64,000 bases of DNA. Source: Methylobacterium terricola. GTDB taxonomy: Bacteria > Pseudomonadota > Alphaproteobacteria > Rhizobiales > Beijerinckiaceae. Numbering within the stretch: the stretch's first letter is position 1; the number at the start of each line of letters is the position of its first letter. Below the pieces are notes generated by a model. That model saw only the letters and a list, made by a program, of their open reading frames with translations, made no database searches and was not told the origin of the DNA. Positions 46,855 through 56,155 of this stretch are shown here, one piece after another. The translations under genes were made by a program, and so were the position numbers. The stretch lies in assembly GCF_006151805.1 (NCBI RefSeq), contig NZ_VDDA01000002.1, positions 310,001-374,000 of the forward strand, read 5' to 3'.

Positions 46855-47952
46855 TCAACCGCCCGGGATCGCCAGCGGGTTGCCGGTCAGCGCCGCGGCG
46901 TCCGGCGCGTCGATGGCCGGGCGGCCGAGGAACGCGTCCCACAGCCGGCGCACGAAGGCGGGGTCGAGGTCGCGCACGATCAGCACCAGCCGCGAGCGGG
47001 TGTCGCCATCGGGCCAGGCCGGCAGGGTGGCGGGCGTGTGGATGACGTGCTGGACGCCGTGCACCACCACCGGCCGGGACGGGTCGTCGGCGAGGGCCAC
47101 CAGGCCCTTCAGGCGCAGGAGCTTCGGGCCGTGGGCCGAGCGCAGCAGGTCGAGGAACATCTCGAACGCCGCCCGCGGGACCGGCGCATCGCTGACGAGA
47201 TGGAAGGCCCGGATCGCCGCATCGTGCCGGTTCACGTCGTGAGGGTGGGGATGGCCGTGCCCGTGATGGTCGTGGTGGTGGTCGGCCCCCGCGCCGAGCC
47301 AGGCCCGCACGTCGGCGACCTTGCCGTCGAGGTCGAACAGCCCGGCCAGCAAGGCGTCGGCCGGGGCGTCCGGCGCCAGGATCGGGGCGCCGGGATTGAT
47401 CCGGTCGAGCCGCGCGCGCAAGGCCTCGGCTCCGGCGCCGTCGAGGTCGGTCTTGGTCAGCACCAGCCGGTCCGCCACCGCGACCTGGCGCAGGGCCTCC
47501 GGATGCGCGTCGAGGGTGCCGTCGCCGTTGACCGCATCGACCACCGTCACCACGCCCTGGAGCGCGTACCGCATCGCCAGGTAGGGGTGATACAGCAGGG
47601 CGTGCAGGATCGGCGCCGGATCGGCGAGGCCGGTGGTCTCGATCACCACCCGGCGGAACGGCTGGATGCGGCCGTTGTCGCGCTTGCGCAGCAGGTCCTC
47701 GAGGGTCGCGATCAGGTCGCCGCGTACCGTGCAGCACAGGCAGCCCGCACCGAGCAGGATCATCCCCTCGTCCACCGTCTCGATCAGCAGGTGGTCGAGC
47801 CCGACCTCGCCGAACTCGTTGACGATCACCACCGTGTCGGCGAGCTCCGGCGCCCGCAGCAGCCGGTTGAGCAGCGTGGTCTTGCCGGCCCCGAGGAAGC
47901 CGGTGAGGACCGTGAGCGGGATCGGCGCAGGGCGGCCGGGGGCGTCTGTCAT
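46855..47952 (-). CDS. CobW/COG0523 family GTPase with His-rich metal-binding loop
   Basis: A 365-residue G3E GTPase. The P-loop TGFLGAGKTTLLNRLL is near residues 16-31, the CxCC metal motif is GCLCCTVRGDL (near 71-81), NKxD is replaced by TKTD in VLTKTDLDG, and a His-rich segment (several HH and HxH pairs, about residues 230-252) binds metal. The C-terminal CobW domain follows. It is likely a metallochaperone for zinc or cobalt; no cobalamin genes are nearby, so zinc is more probable. The ATG at 47952 gives MTDAPGRPAPIPLTVLTGFLG. Confidence 0.92.
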   Translation of the reverse strand: MTDAPGRPAPIPLTVLTGFLGAGKTTLLNRLLRAPELADTVVIVNEFGEVGLDHLLIETVDEGMILLGAGCLCCTVRGDLIATLEDLLRKRDNGRIQPFRRVVIETTGLADPAPILHALLYHPYLAMRYALQGVVTVVDAVNGDGTLDAHPEALRQVAVADRLVLTKTDLDGAGAEALRARLDRINPGAPILAPDAPADALLAGLFDLDGKVADVRAWLGAGADHHHDHHGHGHPHPHDVNRHDAAIRAFHLVSDAPVPRAAFEMFLDLLRSAHGPKLLRLKGLVALADDPSRPVVVHGVQHVIHTPATLPAWPDGDTRSRLVLIVRDLDPAFVRRLWDAFLGRPAIDAPDAAALTGNPLAIPGG

Positions 47953-48005
47953 CGGGTGGGTCTCGTGGGGCTCTTCCTGCGAACTGCGCATCGGAACGCC
48001 GGACG

Positions 48006-48785
48006 TCAATCCCGGTGGGCTGGGCCATCAAGCGGCACCTGCGCCAGCACGCCGCCATCCAGCACGAGGTCGTCGGTGGCCCAGAGCAGCCACAGGGCGC
48101 CGACCGCGAGGCGCAGGACCGGACGGTCCCACCAGCGGGCGATCAAGGCCGCCAGCGCCGTGGTCTCCGCCGGGTCGAGGTCGTCGGTGAGAGCGTGCAG
48201 GCCGACGAGGTAGAGCCCGGTTTCCGGCCGGCCCATGATCCGCTGGATCGCCGCCAGCGCGTCGGCACCGCCGCGGGACTCGGGATAGACCCGCAGGTAG
48301 AGCCGGCCGAGATTGACGGTGCCCGAGAACGGGCCGCGCAGCTCGACCGTGACCGGGCCGAGAGCGGCGAGCGCCGCCGTCTGCTCCGGGGTGACAGGGG
48401 GGACCGCGTCGGGCCCGGTCGCCAGGGAACCGCACAGGGTCGCGTGCAGGCGATCCCGGCGGCGGGCCGCGACGTCCCAGGCGATCTTGTGCGCGAAGGG
48501 GGCGGCGCGCAGCTCGCGATCCAGCGCGGCGTAGGCCGGCGCGGCGGCGAGATCGCGATAGGGCACCGGCAGCACGAGCGAGACCACCCGGGGGTGGCGG
48601 CCGTTCTCGTAGAACCGGCCCGGCGTGGCGGCGATCACGCCCGGATGGTCAGGCGCGACCAACGGCAGGTGCGCGCGGCGATAGGCCTCGTCGAGCACGA
48701 GGCCCTCGCCCGGCGCGAACGGCGTCAGGCTGCGGCGATAGGCCAGGACCGCGTCCGGGCAGAACACGGGCGCTGCGGCGCCCAC
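48006..48785 (-). CDS. Protein of unknown function with a 2H-phosphoesterase-like HxT motif
   Basis: A 259-residue protein that I cannot place in a family. It has one HATL motif (in RDRLHATLCGSL) and a later HALT in GLHALTDDLDP. HxT pairs mark 2H phosphoesterases, but the second does not fit the pattern exactly, so this is a hint only. Parallel features such as WLLWATDDLVLDGG at the C-terminus look like a buried strand. The start is a GTG four bases after the D,D-carboxypeptidase stop; a second GTG lies six codons downstream. Tight spacing implies co-transcription with that gene. Confidence 0.6.
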   Translation of the reverse strand: MGAAAPVFCPDAVLAYRRSLTPFAPGEGLVLDEAYRRAHLPLVAPDHPGVIAATPGRFYENGRHPRVVSLVLPVPYRDLAAAPAYAALDRELRAAPFAHKIAWDVAARRRDRLHATLCGSLATGPDAVPPVTPEQTAALAALGPVTVELRGPFSGTVNLGRLYLRVYPESRGGADALAAIQRIMGRPETGLYLVGLHALTDDLDPAETTALAALIARWWDRPVLRLAVGALWLLWATDDLVLDGGVLAQVPLDGPAHRD

Positions 48786-48789
48786 CGGC

Positions 48790-50292
48790 TCAGTCGTCCT
48801 TGTTGCGCGCCGATTTGACGGCGGGCTTCGCCGCGGGCTTGGCGGCCGGCTTGGCCTCCGCCTTCTGCGCCGGCTTCGCCGCCGGCTTGGCATCCTTGGC
48901 GGCCGGCTTCGCCGCGGGCGTCACGGCGGCCTTGTGGCCCTTGAGCGGGCCCTTGGGCTCGGCGATCACCGCGGTGGCCGGGCCCGTCGAGGTGAGGGCG
49001 GAGGCCGAGGCCGGGGTCGCGCCCTTCTGGCGCGCGAGGAGCTTGGGTTGCGGCACGGTCGCGCCGGTGGCGGCGATGCTGCGGCTCGGGGCGGGCTTCG
49101 GCTTGGCCACCTTCACCCGGGGGGATGCCGGCTTGGCCGGCGCGGCATCGTCGGTCGCCGCGATGGCGCTCTCGGCCGGGTCGCGGCCGGTCCAGACCAG
49201 CACGGGCTGCAAGGGCGCACGGGGCGGCAGGGCACGGTTGCGCAGGGCCGCACTGTTCATGGTCGCGAAGGCGAGCGCCGAGGAGGGCGGCGCGCCGGCG
49301 GCCATCAGCTGGGCGTTGGCGTTGTCGGCGTTGCCGCCGGCGGCGGCTCCGGCGGTCACCGCGGAGGAATCCGAATCCGTCGGCATCGGCCGGCGCTTGT
49401 CGCAGATATACGGCCGCATGTCCGGCGGGACGGCGATGCCCGAGGTCGGCAGCTCGGCCAGCGTCTGGCCGCCGAAGCTGAAGCCCGACTGGCCGAAGCC
49501 GTAATCGAACAGGTCGGCCGCCTTCAGGTCGCGCTCGCGGGCGCTCGCCTGCCCCATCACCACGGTGAGGATGCGCCGGCCGTTGCGGTTGGCGCTCGCC
49601 ACCACATTGAAGCCGCCCGAGCAGATGAAGCCGGTCTTCATCCCGTCGACGCCGGCATAGCGTCCGAGGAGGCCGTTATGGTTCGGCATCACGGCGCGGC
49701 CGAACTGGATCGCCGAGATCGAGAACAGGTCGCGGTTCTCGGGGAAGTCGCGCAGCAGCGCCCGGCCGAGCACCGCCATGTCCCGGGCCGAGGTCCATTG
49801 CCGGGCGTCGGGCAGGCCGTTGGGATTGTACCAGTGGCTGTCGCGCATGCCGAGGCGTTGCGCGGCGTCGTTCATCAGGGCGGCGAAACCGTCGATCGAG
49901 CCGCCGAGATTCTCGCCGATCGCCCAGGCGACGTCGTTGGCCGACTTCACCATGATGATCTTGAGGGCGTTGTCGAGGGTGAGCTGGGTGCCGGGCTTGA
50001 AGCCCATCTTCGAGGGCGGCTCGGCCGCCGCGGCCTCCGAGATGGTGAGCAGCTGGTCCATCGAGGCGCGGCCCTGGCGCACCAGGTCGAGGGCGACGTA
50101 GGTCGTCATCAGCTTGGTGATCGAGGCCGGGTACCACGGGTCGGTGGCGCCCTGGCTGTAGATCACCTTGCCGGAATCGACGTCGACGACCAGCATCGGC
50201 GCGGTGACGGCCCCCGCCGTTCCGGCGGCCAAACAGGCGCCGAGGCCGAGGAGGCGTCCGGCGAGGCGCGGCAGCAGCGCACGTGTCAACAT
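48790..50292 (-). CDS. D-alanyl-D-alanine carboxypeptidase (penicillin-binding protein), S11 family
   Basis: A 500-residue secreted serine peptidase that trims peptidoglycan stem peptides. A signal peptide (about 1-29) precedes the catalytic domain with Ser57-x-x-Lys60 (SITK), SAN in KSANDVAWAIG and KTG in DGMKTGFICSGG. After about residue 330 the protein is low-complexity, and the last 50 residues are a tandem Ala-Lys-Pro tail (AAKPAAK type repeats), which may bind murein. This tail replaces the usual C-terminal amphipathic anchor. The ATG at 50292 starts the signal peptide; the longer open frame was trimmed. Confidence 0.92.
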   Translation of the reverse strand: MLTRALLPRLAGRLLGLGACLAAGTAGAVTAPMLVVDVDSGKVIYSQGATDPWYPASITKLMTTYVALDLVRQGRASMDQLLTISEAAAAEPPSKMGFKPGTQLTLDNALKIIMVKSANDVAWAIGENLGGSIDGFAALMNDAAQRLGMRDSHWYNPNGLPDARQWTSARDMAVLGRALLRDFPENRDLFSISAIQFGRAVMPNHNGLLGRYAGVDGMKTGFICSGGFNVVASANRNGRRILTVVMGQASARERDLKAADLFDYGFGQSGFSFGGQTLAELPTSGIAVPPDMRPYICDKRRPMPTDSDSSAVTAGAAAGGNADNANAQLMAAGAPPSSALAFATMNSAALRNRALPPRAPLQPVLVWTGRDPAESAIAATDDAAPAKPASPRVKVAKPKPAPSRSIAATGATVPQPKLLARQKGATPASASALTSTGPATAVIAEPKGPLKGHKAAVTPAAKPAAKDAKPAAKPAQKAEAKPAAKPAAKPAVKSARNKDD

Positions 50293-50668
50293 TCGGATGA
50301 GTTCCCGTCGTGCCGGTGCCGCCCGCGGCGCCCCTCGCGACCGTCCGGCACCCGGCTGAGGCCGTCCGGTCGCGCCGCCCCCGGCACCGCACGGCGGACC
50401 GACCGTGATTGTAGGGCAACGGCGAAGCTTTTGACAGCGCCGCGCGATGCTCCCATCAACGCGCCATCCGTGGCGGGAGCATGGCGGCGGCGCCATCCCC
50501 GGCCCGTCCACAGGCGCGGGCCGGACCCGCGCCCGGTGCGCTTGCCGGCGCGATCCCCATCTGACACGGCAGGGACGCTACCTGAATCTACACCATCTGA
50601 GCCTGCACCGCCTGACCTCACCTGGAGCAACGCGCGACGCCCCGTTGCGGCGCCCGACGATCGACATC
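50293..50668. other. 376-base divergent gap between the carboxypeptidase gene and queE
   Basis: This holds both promoters. A hairpin is visible at 50447-50482: ATGCTCC and GGAGCAT form the outer stem, CGCCA and TGGCG the inner one, with an asymmetric bulge on the left. No gene or recognisable riboswitch was seen; no preQ1-type aptamer was found by eye. Confidence 0.5.
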
Positions 50669-51301
50669 ATGAGCTACGCCGTCAAGGAGATCTTCCACAC
50701 CCTCCAGGGCGAGGGCGCCCAGGCCGGGCGCGCCTCGGTGTTCTGCCGCTTTGCCGGCTGCAACCTGTGGAGCGGGCGCGAGGCCGACCGGGCTGACGCG
50801 GTCTGCCGCTTCTGCGACACCGACTTCGTCGGCACCGACGGGATCGGCGGCGGCCGCTTTCCCGATGCCGAGGCGCTGGCCGCGGCGATCGCGGCCTGCT
50901 GGGGCGAGGCGCGAGGCCGGCGCTACGTGGTGTTCACCGGCGGCGAGCCGCTGCTGCAGCTCGACGGGGCCCTGCTCGCCGCCGTGCATGCGAAGGGCTT
51001 CGAGGCGGCGGTCGAGACCAACGGCACGCAGGAGCCGCCGGCGGGGATCGACTGGGTCTGCGTCAGCCCCAAGGCCGGCGCTCCCCTGCGGCTCACCCGC
51101 GGCGACGAGCTGAAGCTTGTCTACCCGCAGGCCGGCCTCGATCCGGACGCCCTGGCCGGGCTCGATTTCCGCTACCTCTGGCTCCAGCCGATGGACGGGC
51201 CCGACCGGATCGCCAACACCGAGGCCGCGGTGGCCCATTGCCTGCGCGACGCCCGCTGGCGCCTCAGCCTGCAGACCCACAAGCTGATCGGGATCCCGTG
51301 A
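50669..51301 (+). CDS. queE: 7-carboxy-7-deazaguanine synthase
   Basis: A 210-residue radical-SAM enzyme that makes the deazaguanine core of queuosine. Iron-sulfur ligands are Cys31, Cys46 and Cys49, giving the QueE-specific CX14CX2C spacing. The N-terminal MSYAVKEIFHTLQGEG and the SAM-region VFTGGEPLLQLD are standard. It is followed 91 bases later by queD; queC is not in the window. No strong Shine-Dalgarno sequence stands out before the ATG. Confidence 0.95.
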   Translation: MSYAVKEIFHTLQGEGAQAGRASVFCRFAGCNLWSGREADRADAVCRFCDTDFVGTDGIGGGRFPDAEALAAAIAACWGEARGRRYVVFTGGEPLLQLDGALLAAVHAKGFEAAVETNGTQEPPAGIDWVCVSPKAGAPLRLTRGDELKLVYPQAGLDPDALAGLDFRYLWLQPMDGPDRIANTEAAVAHCLRDARWRLSLQTHKLIGIP

Positions 51302-51392
51302 GCGTCCGCCCGCGGTTTCGCGCCGCGGGCCAACGGTGCTAAGGGGCTGGCCGCACCGATCCCCCGACACAGTATCAACCCACCATACGCCG

Positions 51393-51749
51393 ATGAAGAT
51401 CACCCAGGCCTTCACGTTCGAGGCGGCGCACCGGCTGCCGAACGTGCCCGAGACCCATCGCTGCCACCGCATGCACGGCCATTCCTACCGGGTCGAGCTG
51501 ACCCTGGACGGGCCGGTCGATCCGGCGACCGGCTGGGTGGTCGATTTCTTCGACGTCGAGGCCGCCTTCGCGCCGGTGCTCGCGCGCCTCGACCATTACT
51601 GCCTCAACGAGGTGCCGGGCCTCGAGAACCCGACCGCCGAGCACATCGCGGCCTGGATCTGGGACAAGACCAAGCCGGCCCTGCCGCTGCTGGCCTCGGT
51701 CAAGGTGTTCGAGACGCCGATGTCGTGGGCAGACTATACCGGCGCGTGA
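51393..51749 (+). CDS. queD: 6-carboxy-5,6,7,8-tetrahydropterin synthase
   Basis: A 118-residue QueD converting dihydroneopterin triphosphate to carboxytetrahydropterin, the substrate of QueE. Zinc ligands are His13 in FEAAHRLP and His28 and His30 in HRMHGHSY; the catalytic Cys24 precedes them. The DHYCLNEVPGLENPTAEHIA segment is typical. The ATG at 51393 was chosen over one at 51336 because it yields the family N-terminus MKITQAFTFEAAH. Confidence 0.95.
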   Translation: MKITQAFTFEAAHRLPNVPETHRCHRMHGHSYRVELTLDGPVDPATGWVVDFFDVEAAFAPVLARLDHYCLNEVPGLENPTAEHIAAWIWDKTKPALPLLASVKVFETPMSWADYTGA

Positions 51750-51847
51750 GCGCCGGATGGGCGGACCGGTCCGGCGCATGACCCCGGATGCCGGTGTCCG
51801 TCCGCGACAATCTCCGTCCGCGGCAATCCTGCATCGCCCGGCGTCAC

Positions 51848-51872
51848 ATCCCGGGCTCCGCCGTGCGGCCCG
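51848..51872. repeat. Degenerate fragment resembling palindromic repeat family B
   Basis: ATCCCGGGCTCCGC followed by CGTGCGGCCCGAG resembles the 55998 and 63541 repeat core (ATCCCGGGxTCCGCG, CGCGGCxCCGGGA). It is shorter and more diverged than those two. Confidence 0.35.
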
Positions 51873-51895
51873 AGTTGACGAGGCGAGGTGTCGAC

Positions 51896-52606
51896 GTGAG
51901 CGCCCGATCGTTCGATGCACCTGATCGCATCCCCTCCGAGGACGCGGCGCACCTGCGACGCCTGGAGGCGATCGTCCGGGCCGATCCCGGCCTGATGGCG
52001 CTGCTGGCCGCGGCCCGGTCGCTCGCCTTGCCGCAATGGCGCCTCGTCGCCGGCTGTCTCTACCAGACCGTCTGGAACGCCCTGACCGGACGTCCGCGCG
52101 GCCACGGCCTCCGCGACTACGACCTGATCTACTTCGATCCCGACACGTCCTGGGAGGCCGAGGACGCGGTGCTGCGCCGCGCCGCCCCGGTCCTCGCGTC
52201 CTGCCCCGGCCCGGTCGAGATCCGCAACCAGGCCCGGGTCCATCTCTGGTTCGAGGCCCGCTTCGGCGTCCCCTACCCGCCCCTGCCCGACGCCGACGCG
52301 GCGCTCGCCCGCTACGCCGCGATCGTCCACGCCGTCGGCGTGCGGCTGGAGCCCGACGACAGCCTCTCGATCGCCGCGCCCTTCGGCCTTGCCGACCTGT
52401 TCGGGCTGGTGCTGCGCCCCAACCCGGCGCTCGCCAACGAGACGGCCTACGCCGCGAAGGCGGAGCGGGTGCGCGCCCTCTGGCCCGAGCTGACGGTGCT
52501 GCCGTGGGATGGAGCGGTTCAGGCGCCCGTCAAGTGCAGGAAGGACACGCCGGCGCTGTCCACCGGCCTGTCCCCCGGGCCCTCCCCGTTCTCGACAAGC
52601 CGTTGA
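51896..52606 (+). CDS. Nucleotidyltransferase-fold family protein (COG3575-like)
   Basis: A 236-residue protein with a nucleotidyltransferase-like core: WRLVAGCLYQTVWNALTGRPRGHG followed by LRDYDLIYFDPDTSWEAEDAVL, then RNQARVHLWFEARFG and a C-terminal helix region (split here for length). The DYDLIYFD acidic pair fits a metal site. The substrate is unknown. The start is GTG at 51896 with AGGCGAGG upstream. It is followed by a long gap to dnaA. Confidence 0.75.
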   Translation: MSARSFDAPDRIPSEDAAHLRRLEAIVRADPGLMALLAAARSLALPQWRLVAGCLYQTVWNALTGRPRGHGLRDYDLIYFDPDTSWEAEDAVLRRAAPVLASCPGPVEIRNQARVHLWFEARFGVPYPPLPDADAALARYAAIVHAVGVRLEPDDSLSIAAPFGLADLFGLVLRPNPALANETAYAAKAERVRALWPELTVLPWDGAVQAPVKCRKDTPALSTGLSPGPSPFSTSR

Positions 52607-53105
52607 GCCTGCACGGCTCTTTCGGAGGCTCGCGCGAGACTTCAACGAAACGGTCACGATTCCAGGATCTTGCCGCCGGACAGGCTGTGGATGGGGCGTG
52701 GGCGGAGATCTTGCGTAAGGATCGGTTTACCTTAGGCCCAATCGTTCCTGTTGCGAGACATCCCCTGGACGGACTAGTTTTCCACTTGTGCCCGCCCTTC
52801 GCGCGGGTCTCGTCCCGCTCTCCGTCGACCTGGCCCGCCCCGCGGCGCGCGAGGCCGTGGACGGGTCTCCGAGACGGCCGCCAACCCTCGGACCCGCCTC
52901 GCGGTTTTCGAAGGCCGGCAGGCCTTAAGAGAAACGAGACCAGTTGTTGATAGACCGGGGTGAACCACGGGACAGAGGCTGAAGTCAGTTGACTTCGACG
53001 GCCTTTGACCCCGCTGCCCGCCTCCGTTCGAGGCGCATGGCGGCAAGCGTATCTGCGTACGGACCGGGAGCGGGCAGCCGCCGTCGGGCCGAGAAGGGAC
53101 CAGTC
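52607..53105 (+). promoter_or_regulatory. 499-base dnaA upstream region
   Basis: No gene was seen here. GAAGTCA at 52981-52987 and TGACTTC at 52990-52996 form a perfect inverted repeat with a two-base spacer, which looks like an operator about 110 bases ahead of dnaA. Single weak DnaA-box-like words occur (TTTTCCACT in the 52780s, CATCCACAG on the minus strand near 52685), each with about two mismatches to TTATNCACA. One GATTC (CcrM-type GANTC) is present near 52658. There is no box cluster that would mark this as an origin. Confidence 0.55.
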
Positions 53106-54608
53106 ATGCGTGTTGACGGCAGCTTGGCGGCAGGGGTCGGCTCCGGCCGTGGCGGCAACGGCGACGACGGCCGCGAGACTGCGGGTGCCGAGATCGCGGG
53201 AGCCTGGCAGCGGGTGAAGCGCCGCCTGCGGGCGGAACTCGGCGAGGACGTGTTCGCGAGCTGGTTCGCCCGGCTCGAATTGCAGGACGTCTCCGGCGGG
53301 GTCGCCCGCCTCACCGTCCCGACCCGGTTCCTCAAGAGCTGGATCGAGTCGCACTACCTCGACCGGGTCCTCGCCACCTTCCGCAGCGAGGCCGACGGCA
53401 TCGAGAGCCTCGAGGTCGGCGTGCGCGGCGCGATGGCGCCGGCCCGGGCCGGCGCTCCGGCGGTGGCGAAGCCCGCCGCCAGCCCGCGGCCGGCGGCGTC
53501 CCCCGGTCCGGCGGTCGAGGTCTCGGAGCCCGAGCGCGCCGCCCGCGGGCAGGCTCCCGAGGGCGATCTCGGCGGCGCGCCCCTCGACGCGCGCCTGACC
53601 TTCGAGAGCTTCGTCGTCGGCCGCTCGAACGCCCTGGCGCATGCCGCGGCCGAGCGGGTCGCCCGGCACGACGGTGGCCCCGCGCTCTACAACCCGCTCT
53701 ACTTCCATGCCGGCGTGGGCCTGGGGAAGACCCACCTCCTCCACGGCATCGGCCATTCCGTCAAGAATGCCGGACGCCGGGTGATCTACCTCACCGCCGA
53801 CCGCTTCATGTACGGCTTCGTCAACGCCCTGAAGACCCAGAGCGCGCTCGCCTTCAAGGAGAAGCTGCGGGCGATCGACGTCCTGATCCTCGACGACGTG
53901 CAGTTCATCCAGGGCCGCTCGATCCAGGCCGAGTTCGGCCACACCCTCAACGCCCTCATCGATGCCGGGCGCCAGGTGGTGGTGGCCGCCGACCGGCCGC
54001 CGACCGAGCTGGAGGCCCTCGACGAGCGGGTCCGCTCGCGCCTCGCCGGCGGCCTGGTGGTCGAGATCGGCACCCTCGACGAGGCCCTGCGCGCCTCGAT
54101 CCTGCAATCGCGCCTCGAGGCGGTGCGGGCGACGCATCCGGCCTTCGAGGTCGGGCCGACGGTGGCGGAGTACGTCGCCAAGGCGATCACCGCCAATGGC
54201 CGCGACCTCGAAGGCGCGGTCAACCGGCTGCTCGCCCACGCGACGCTCACCGGCGCCCCCGTCACCCTCGACACCGCCGAGACGGCGATCCGCGACCTCG
54301 TGAAGAACCGCGAGCCGAAGCGGGTCAAGATCGAGGACATCCAGAAGCTGGTGGCGAGCCGCTACAACGTCTCGCGTTCCGACATCCTCTCCGAGCGCCG
54401 CACCGCCGCGGTGGTCAAGCCGCGCCAGATCGCCATGTACCTCTCGAAGGTGCTGACGCTGCGCTCCCTGCCGGAGATCGGCCGGCGCTTCGGCGGGCGC
54501 GACCACACCACGGTCCTGCACGCGGTGCGCAAGATCGAGAAGGCGATCGGCGAGGACACCGCGCTCTGCGACGAGGTCGAGCTGCTGAAGCGCATGCTCC
54601 AGGACTGA
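53106..54608 (+). CDS. dnaA: Chromosomal replication initiator protein DnaA
   Basis: A 500-residue initiator ATPase. The N-terminal domain I ([21 protein letters not shown]) is followed by an Ala/Pro-rich domain II (about 100-155), an AAA+ domain with Walker A GVGLGKT (about 203-209), Walker B ILDDVQFI, and a C-terminal domain IV helix-turn-helix ([38 protein letters not shown]). The ATG at 53106 gives [10 protein letters not shown]; an in-frame ATG at 53037 lies upstream. It is followed by dnaN after 146 bases, the standard pairing. Confidence 0.96.
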   Translation: MRVDGSLAAGVGSGRGGNGDDGRETAGAEIAGAWQRVKRRLRAELGEDVFASWFARLELQDVSGGVARLTVPTRFLKSWIESHYLDRVLATFRSEADGIESLEVGVRGAMAPARAGAPAVAKPAASPRPAASPGPAVEVSEPERAARGQAPEGDLGGAPLDARLTFESFVVGRSNALAHAAAERVARHDGGPALYNPLYFHAGVGLGKTHLLHGIGHSVKNAGRRVIYLTADRFMYGFVNALKTQSALAFKEKLRAIDVLILDDVQFIQGRSIQAEFGHTLNALIDAGRQVVVAADRPPTELEALDERVRSRLAGGLVVEIGTLDEALRASILQSRLEAVRATHPAFEVGPTVAEYVAKAITANGRDLEGAVNRLLAHATLTGAPVTLDTAETAIRDLVKNREPKRVKIEDIQKLVASRYNVSRSDILSERRTAAVVKPRQIAMYLSKVLTLRSLPEIGRRFGGRDHTTVLHAVRKIEKAIGEDTALCDEVELLKRMLQD

Positions 54609-54615
54609 CATCCGA

Positions 54616-54641
54616 GGGCAGGCCCGGTCACGGGCCTGCCC
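54616..54641 (+). terminator. Strong hairpin between dnaA and dnaN
   Basis: GGGCAGGCCCG and CGGGCCTGCCC make a perfect 11-bp stem with a four-base GTCA loop, eight bases after the dnaA stop codon. There is no T tract, so it may be a Rho-assisted terminator, an mRNA stabiliser or a partial attenuator. Confidence 0.55.
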
Positions 54642-54754
54642 CGGCTTGCGTTCGCGGAGCGCCTTCGCCAAAATTCCCGTCCCGTGCACGCACGGGGCAA
54701 CGAGTGCGGTTGCCGGCCTTGAACGGTCGGTCGTTCGAGACACGGATCACCCTG

Positions 54755-55876
54755 ATGAAAGTCACCGTCGAGCGCGCGGCCCTTCTTCGGTCGCTCGGCC
54801 ACGTGCACCGCGTCGTGGAGCGGCGCAACACGATCCCGATCCTGTCGAACGTGCTGCTGCGCTCCGGGCCGGACGGCCTCCAGCTGAAGGCCACCGACCT
54901 CGACATCGAGGTGACCGAGACGATCCCCGCCGACGTGGTCGACGGCGGCGCCATCACGGTGCCGGCCCACGTCATCTACGACATCGTCCGCAAGCTGCCC
55001 GACGGCGCCCAGGTCTCCCTCGAGACCAGCGGCGAGACCGGGCAGATGCTGATCCGCTCCGGCCGCTCGCGCTTCACCCTCGGCGCCCTGCCGGAGGCGG
55101 ATTTCCCCGATCTCGCCGCCGGCGAGCTGCCGCACTCCTTCGCGCTGCCGGCCGCCGACCTCAAGCGCCTGATCGACAAGACCCAGTTCGCGATCTCGAC
55201 CGAGGAGACGCGCTACTACCTCAACGGCATCTTCTTCCACACCATCGAGGCCGAGGGCTCGCTCAAGCTGCGGGCGGTCGCCACCGACGGCCACCGCCTC
55301 GCCCGCGTCCAGATGGAGGCGCCGGAGGGCAGCGGCGGCATGCCGGGCATCATCGTGCCGCGCAAGGCGGTGGCCGAGATCCAGAAGCTCGTCGAGGATG
55401 GCGGCGAGACCGTCGGCGTCGAGATCTCGTCGGCCAAGGTGCGGTTCAGCTTCTCGTCGGGCGTCACCCTGATCTCGAAGCTGATCGACGGCACCTTCCC
55501 GGACTACGCGCGCGTCATCCCGACCGGCAACGACAAGCGCCTGACGGTCGAGCGCGACCAGTTCGCCAAGGCGGTCGACCGGGTCTCGACGATCTCGTCC
55601 GAGCGCGGCCGGGCGGTGAAGCTCGCCATGACCGACGGGCGCCTGTCGCTCTCGGTCAACAACCCGGATTCGGGCTCGGCGACCGAGGAGCTGGACGTCG
55701 ACTACGAATCCGGCCCCCTCGATATCGGCTTCAATGCCCGTTACCTCCTCGACATCACGGCCCAGCTCGACGGCGACACCGCCCTGTTCCGCCTCGCCGA
55801 TCCGGGCTCGCCGACGGTGATCCAGGATCGCGAGGGCGCGCCGGCGCTCTACGTGCTGATGCCGATGCGGGTGTGA
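54755..55876 (+). CDS. dnaN: DNA polymerase III beta sliding clamp
   Basis: A 373-residue clamp made of three similar domains. It begins [21 protein letters not shown] and contains the typical [26 protein letters not shown] and C-terminal YVLMPMRV, where the last residues line the partner-binding groove. Length is standard. The ATG at 54755 is preferred over one at 54704, which lies too far upstream of the conserved start. recF and gyrB do not follow here; the next gene is convergent. Confidence 0.97.
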   Translation: MKVTVERAALLRSLGHVHRVVERRNTIPILSNVLLRSGPDGLQLKATDLDIEVTETIPADVVDGGAITVPAHVIYDIVRKLPDGAQVSLETSGETGQMLIRSGRSRFTLGALPEADFPDLAAGELPHSFALPAADLKRLIDKTQFAISTEETRYYLNGIFFHTIEAEGSLKLRAVATDGHRLARVQMEAPEGSGGMPGIIVPRKAVAEIQKLVEDGGETVGVEISSAKVRFSFSSGVTLISKLIDGTFPDYARVIPTGNDKRLTVERDQFAKAVDRVSTISSERGRAVKLAMTDGRLSLSVNNPDSGSATEELDVDYESGPLDIGFNARYLLDITAQLDGDTALFRLADPGSPTVIQDREGAPALYVLMPMRV

Positions 55877-56155
55877 GGATGGGATTGCGCGCGGCGCGTG
55901 TCGCGCGCGTCACCGGACGGCCTCGGTCCCGGAAGCGTCGATCCCGGCGGACGATGCAGGATGCGGCGGACCGCGTCCTTCGCTGCCAGTCGCGGCGATG
56001 GATCCCGGGCTCCGCGTCGCGGCGCCGGGACGGTGGAATGGACGGCCTTTGACGGCATCGACCGTGCCAGGGCGAGGCCGTTCGGCCTCGTCCGAGGAGG
56101 CCATGCGTGACGCGGATCGGCGTCACATGACATCCTCGGCGCGCGTCCGGGTCCC
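55877..56155. other. 279-base gap between dnaN and the M20 gene
   Basis: It is mostly repeat-like. Core copy 55998-56032 of repeat family B lies within it (listed separately), and a hairpin (GCGAGGCCG and CGGCCTCG type, near 56072-56091) follows. I saw no gene. Confidence 0.55.
55998..56032 (+). repeat. Repeat family B, partial copy
   Basis: 35 bases match 63541-63575 with three differences (ATGGATCCCGGG, TCCGCG, CGCGGC, CCGGGACG blocks). The partner arm is not as clear here, though GGTCCCGG at 55925-55932 could be the remains of one. Confidence 0.8.

Noticed and set aside
45776..48058. A 760-codon minus-strand frame spanning the CobW and acyltransferase genes
   Set aside because: Only its last 320 codons look like a protein. 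The rest is the out-of-frame shadow of the CobW gene.
52607..53105. Replication origin next to dnaA
   Set aside because: DnaA-box-like words are few and mismatched, and no AT-rich unwinding region is visible. In many alphaproteobacteria the origin is not beside dnaA.
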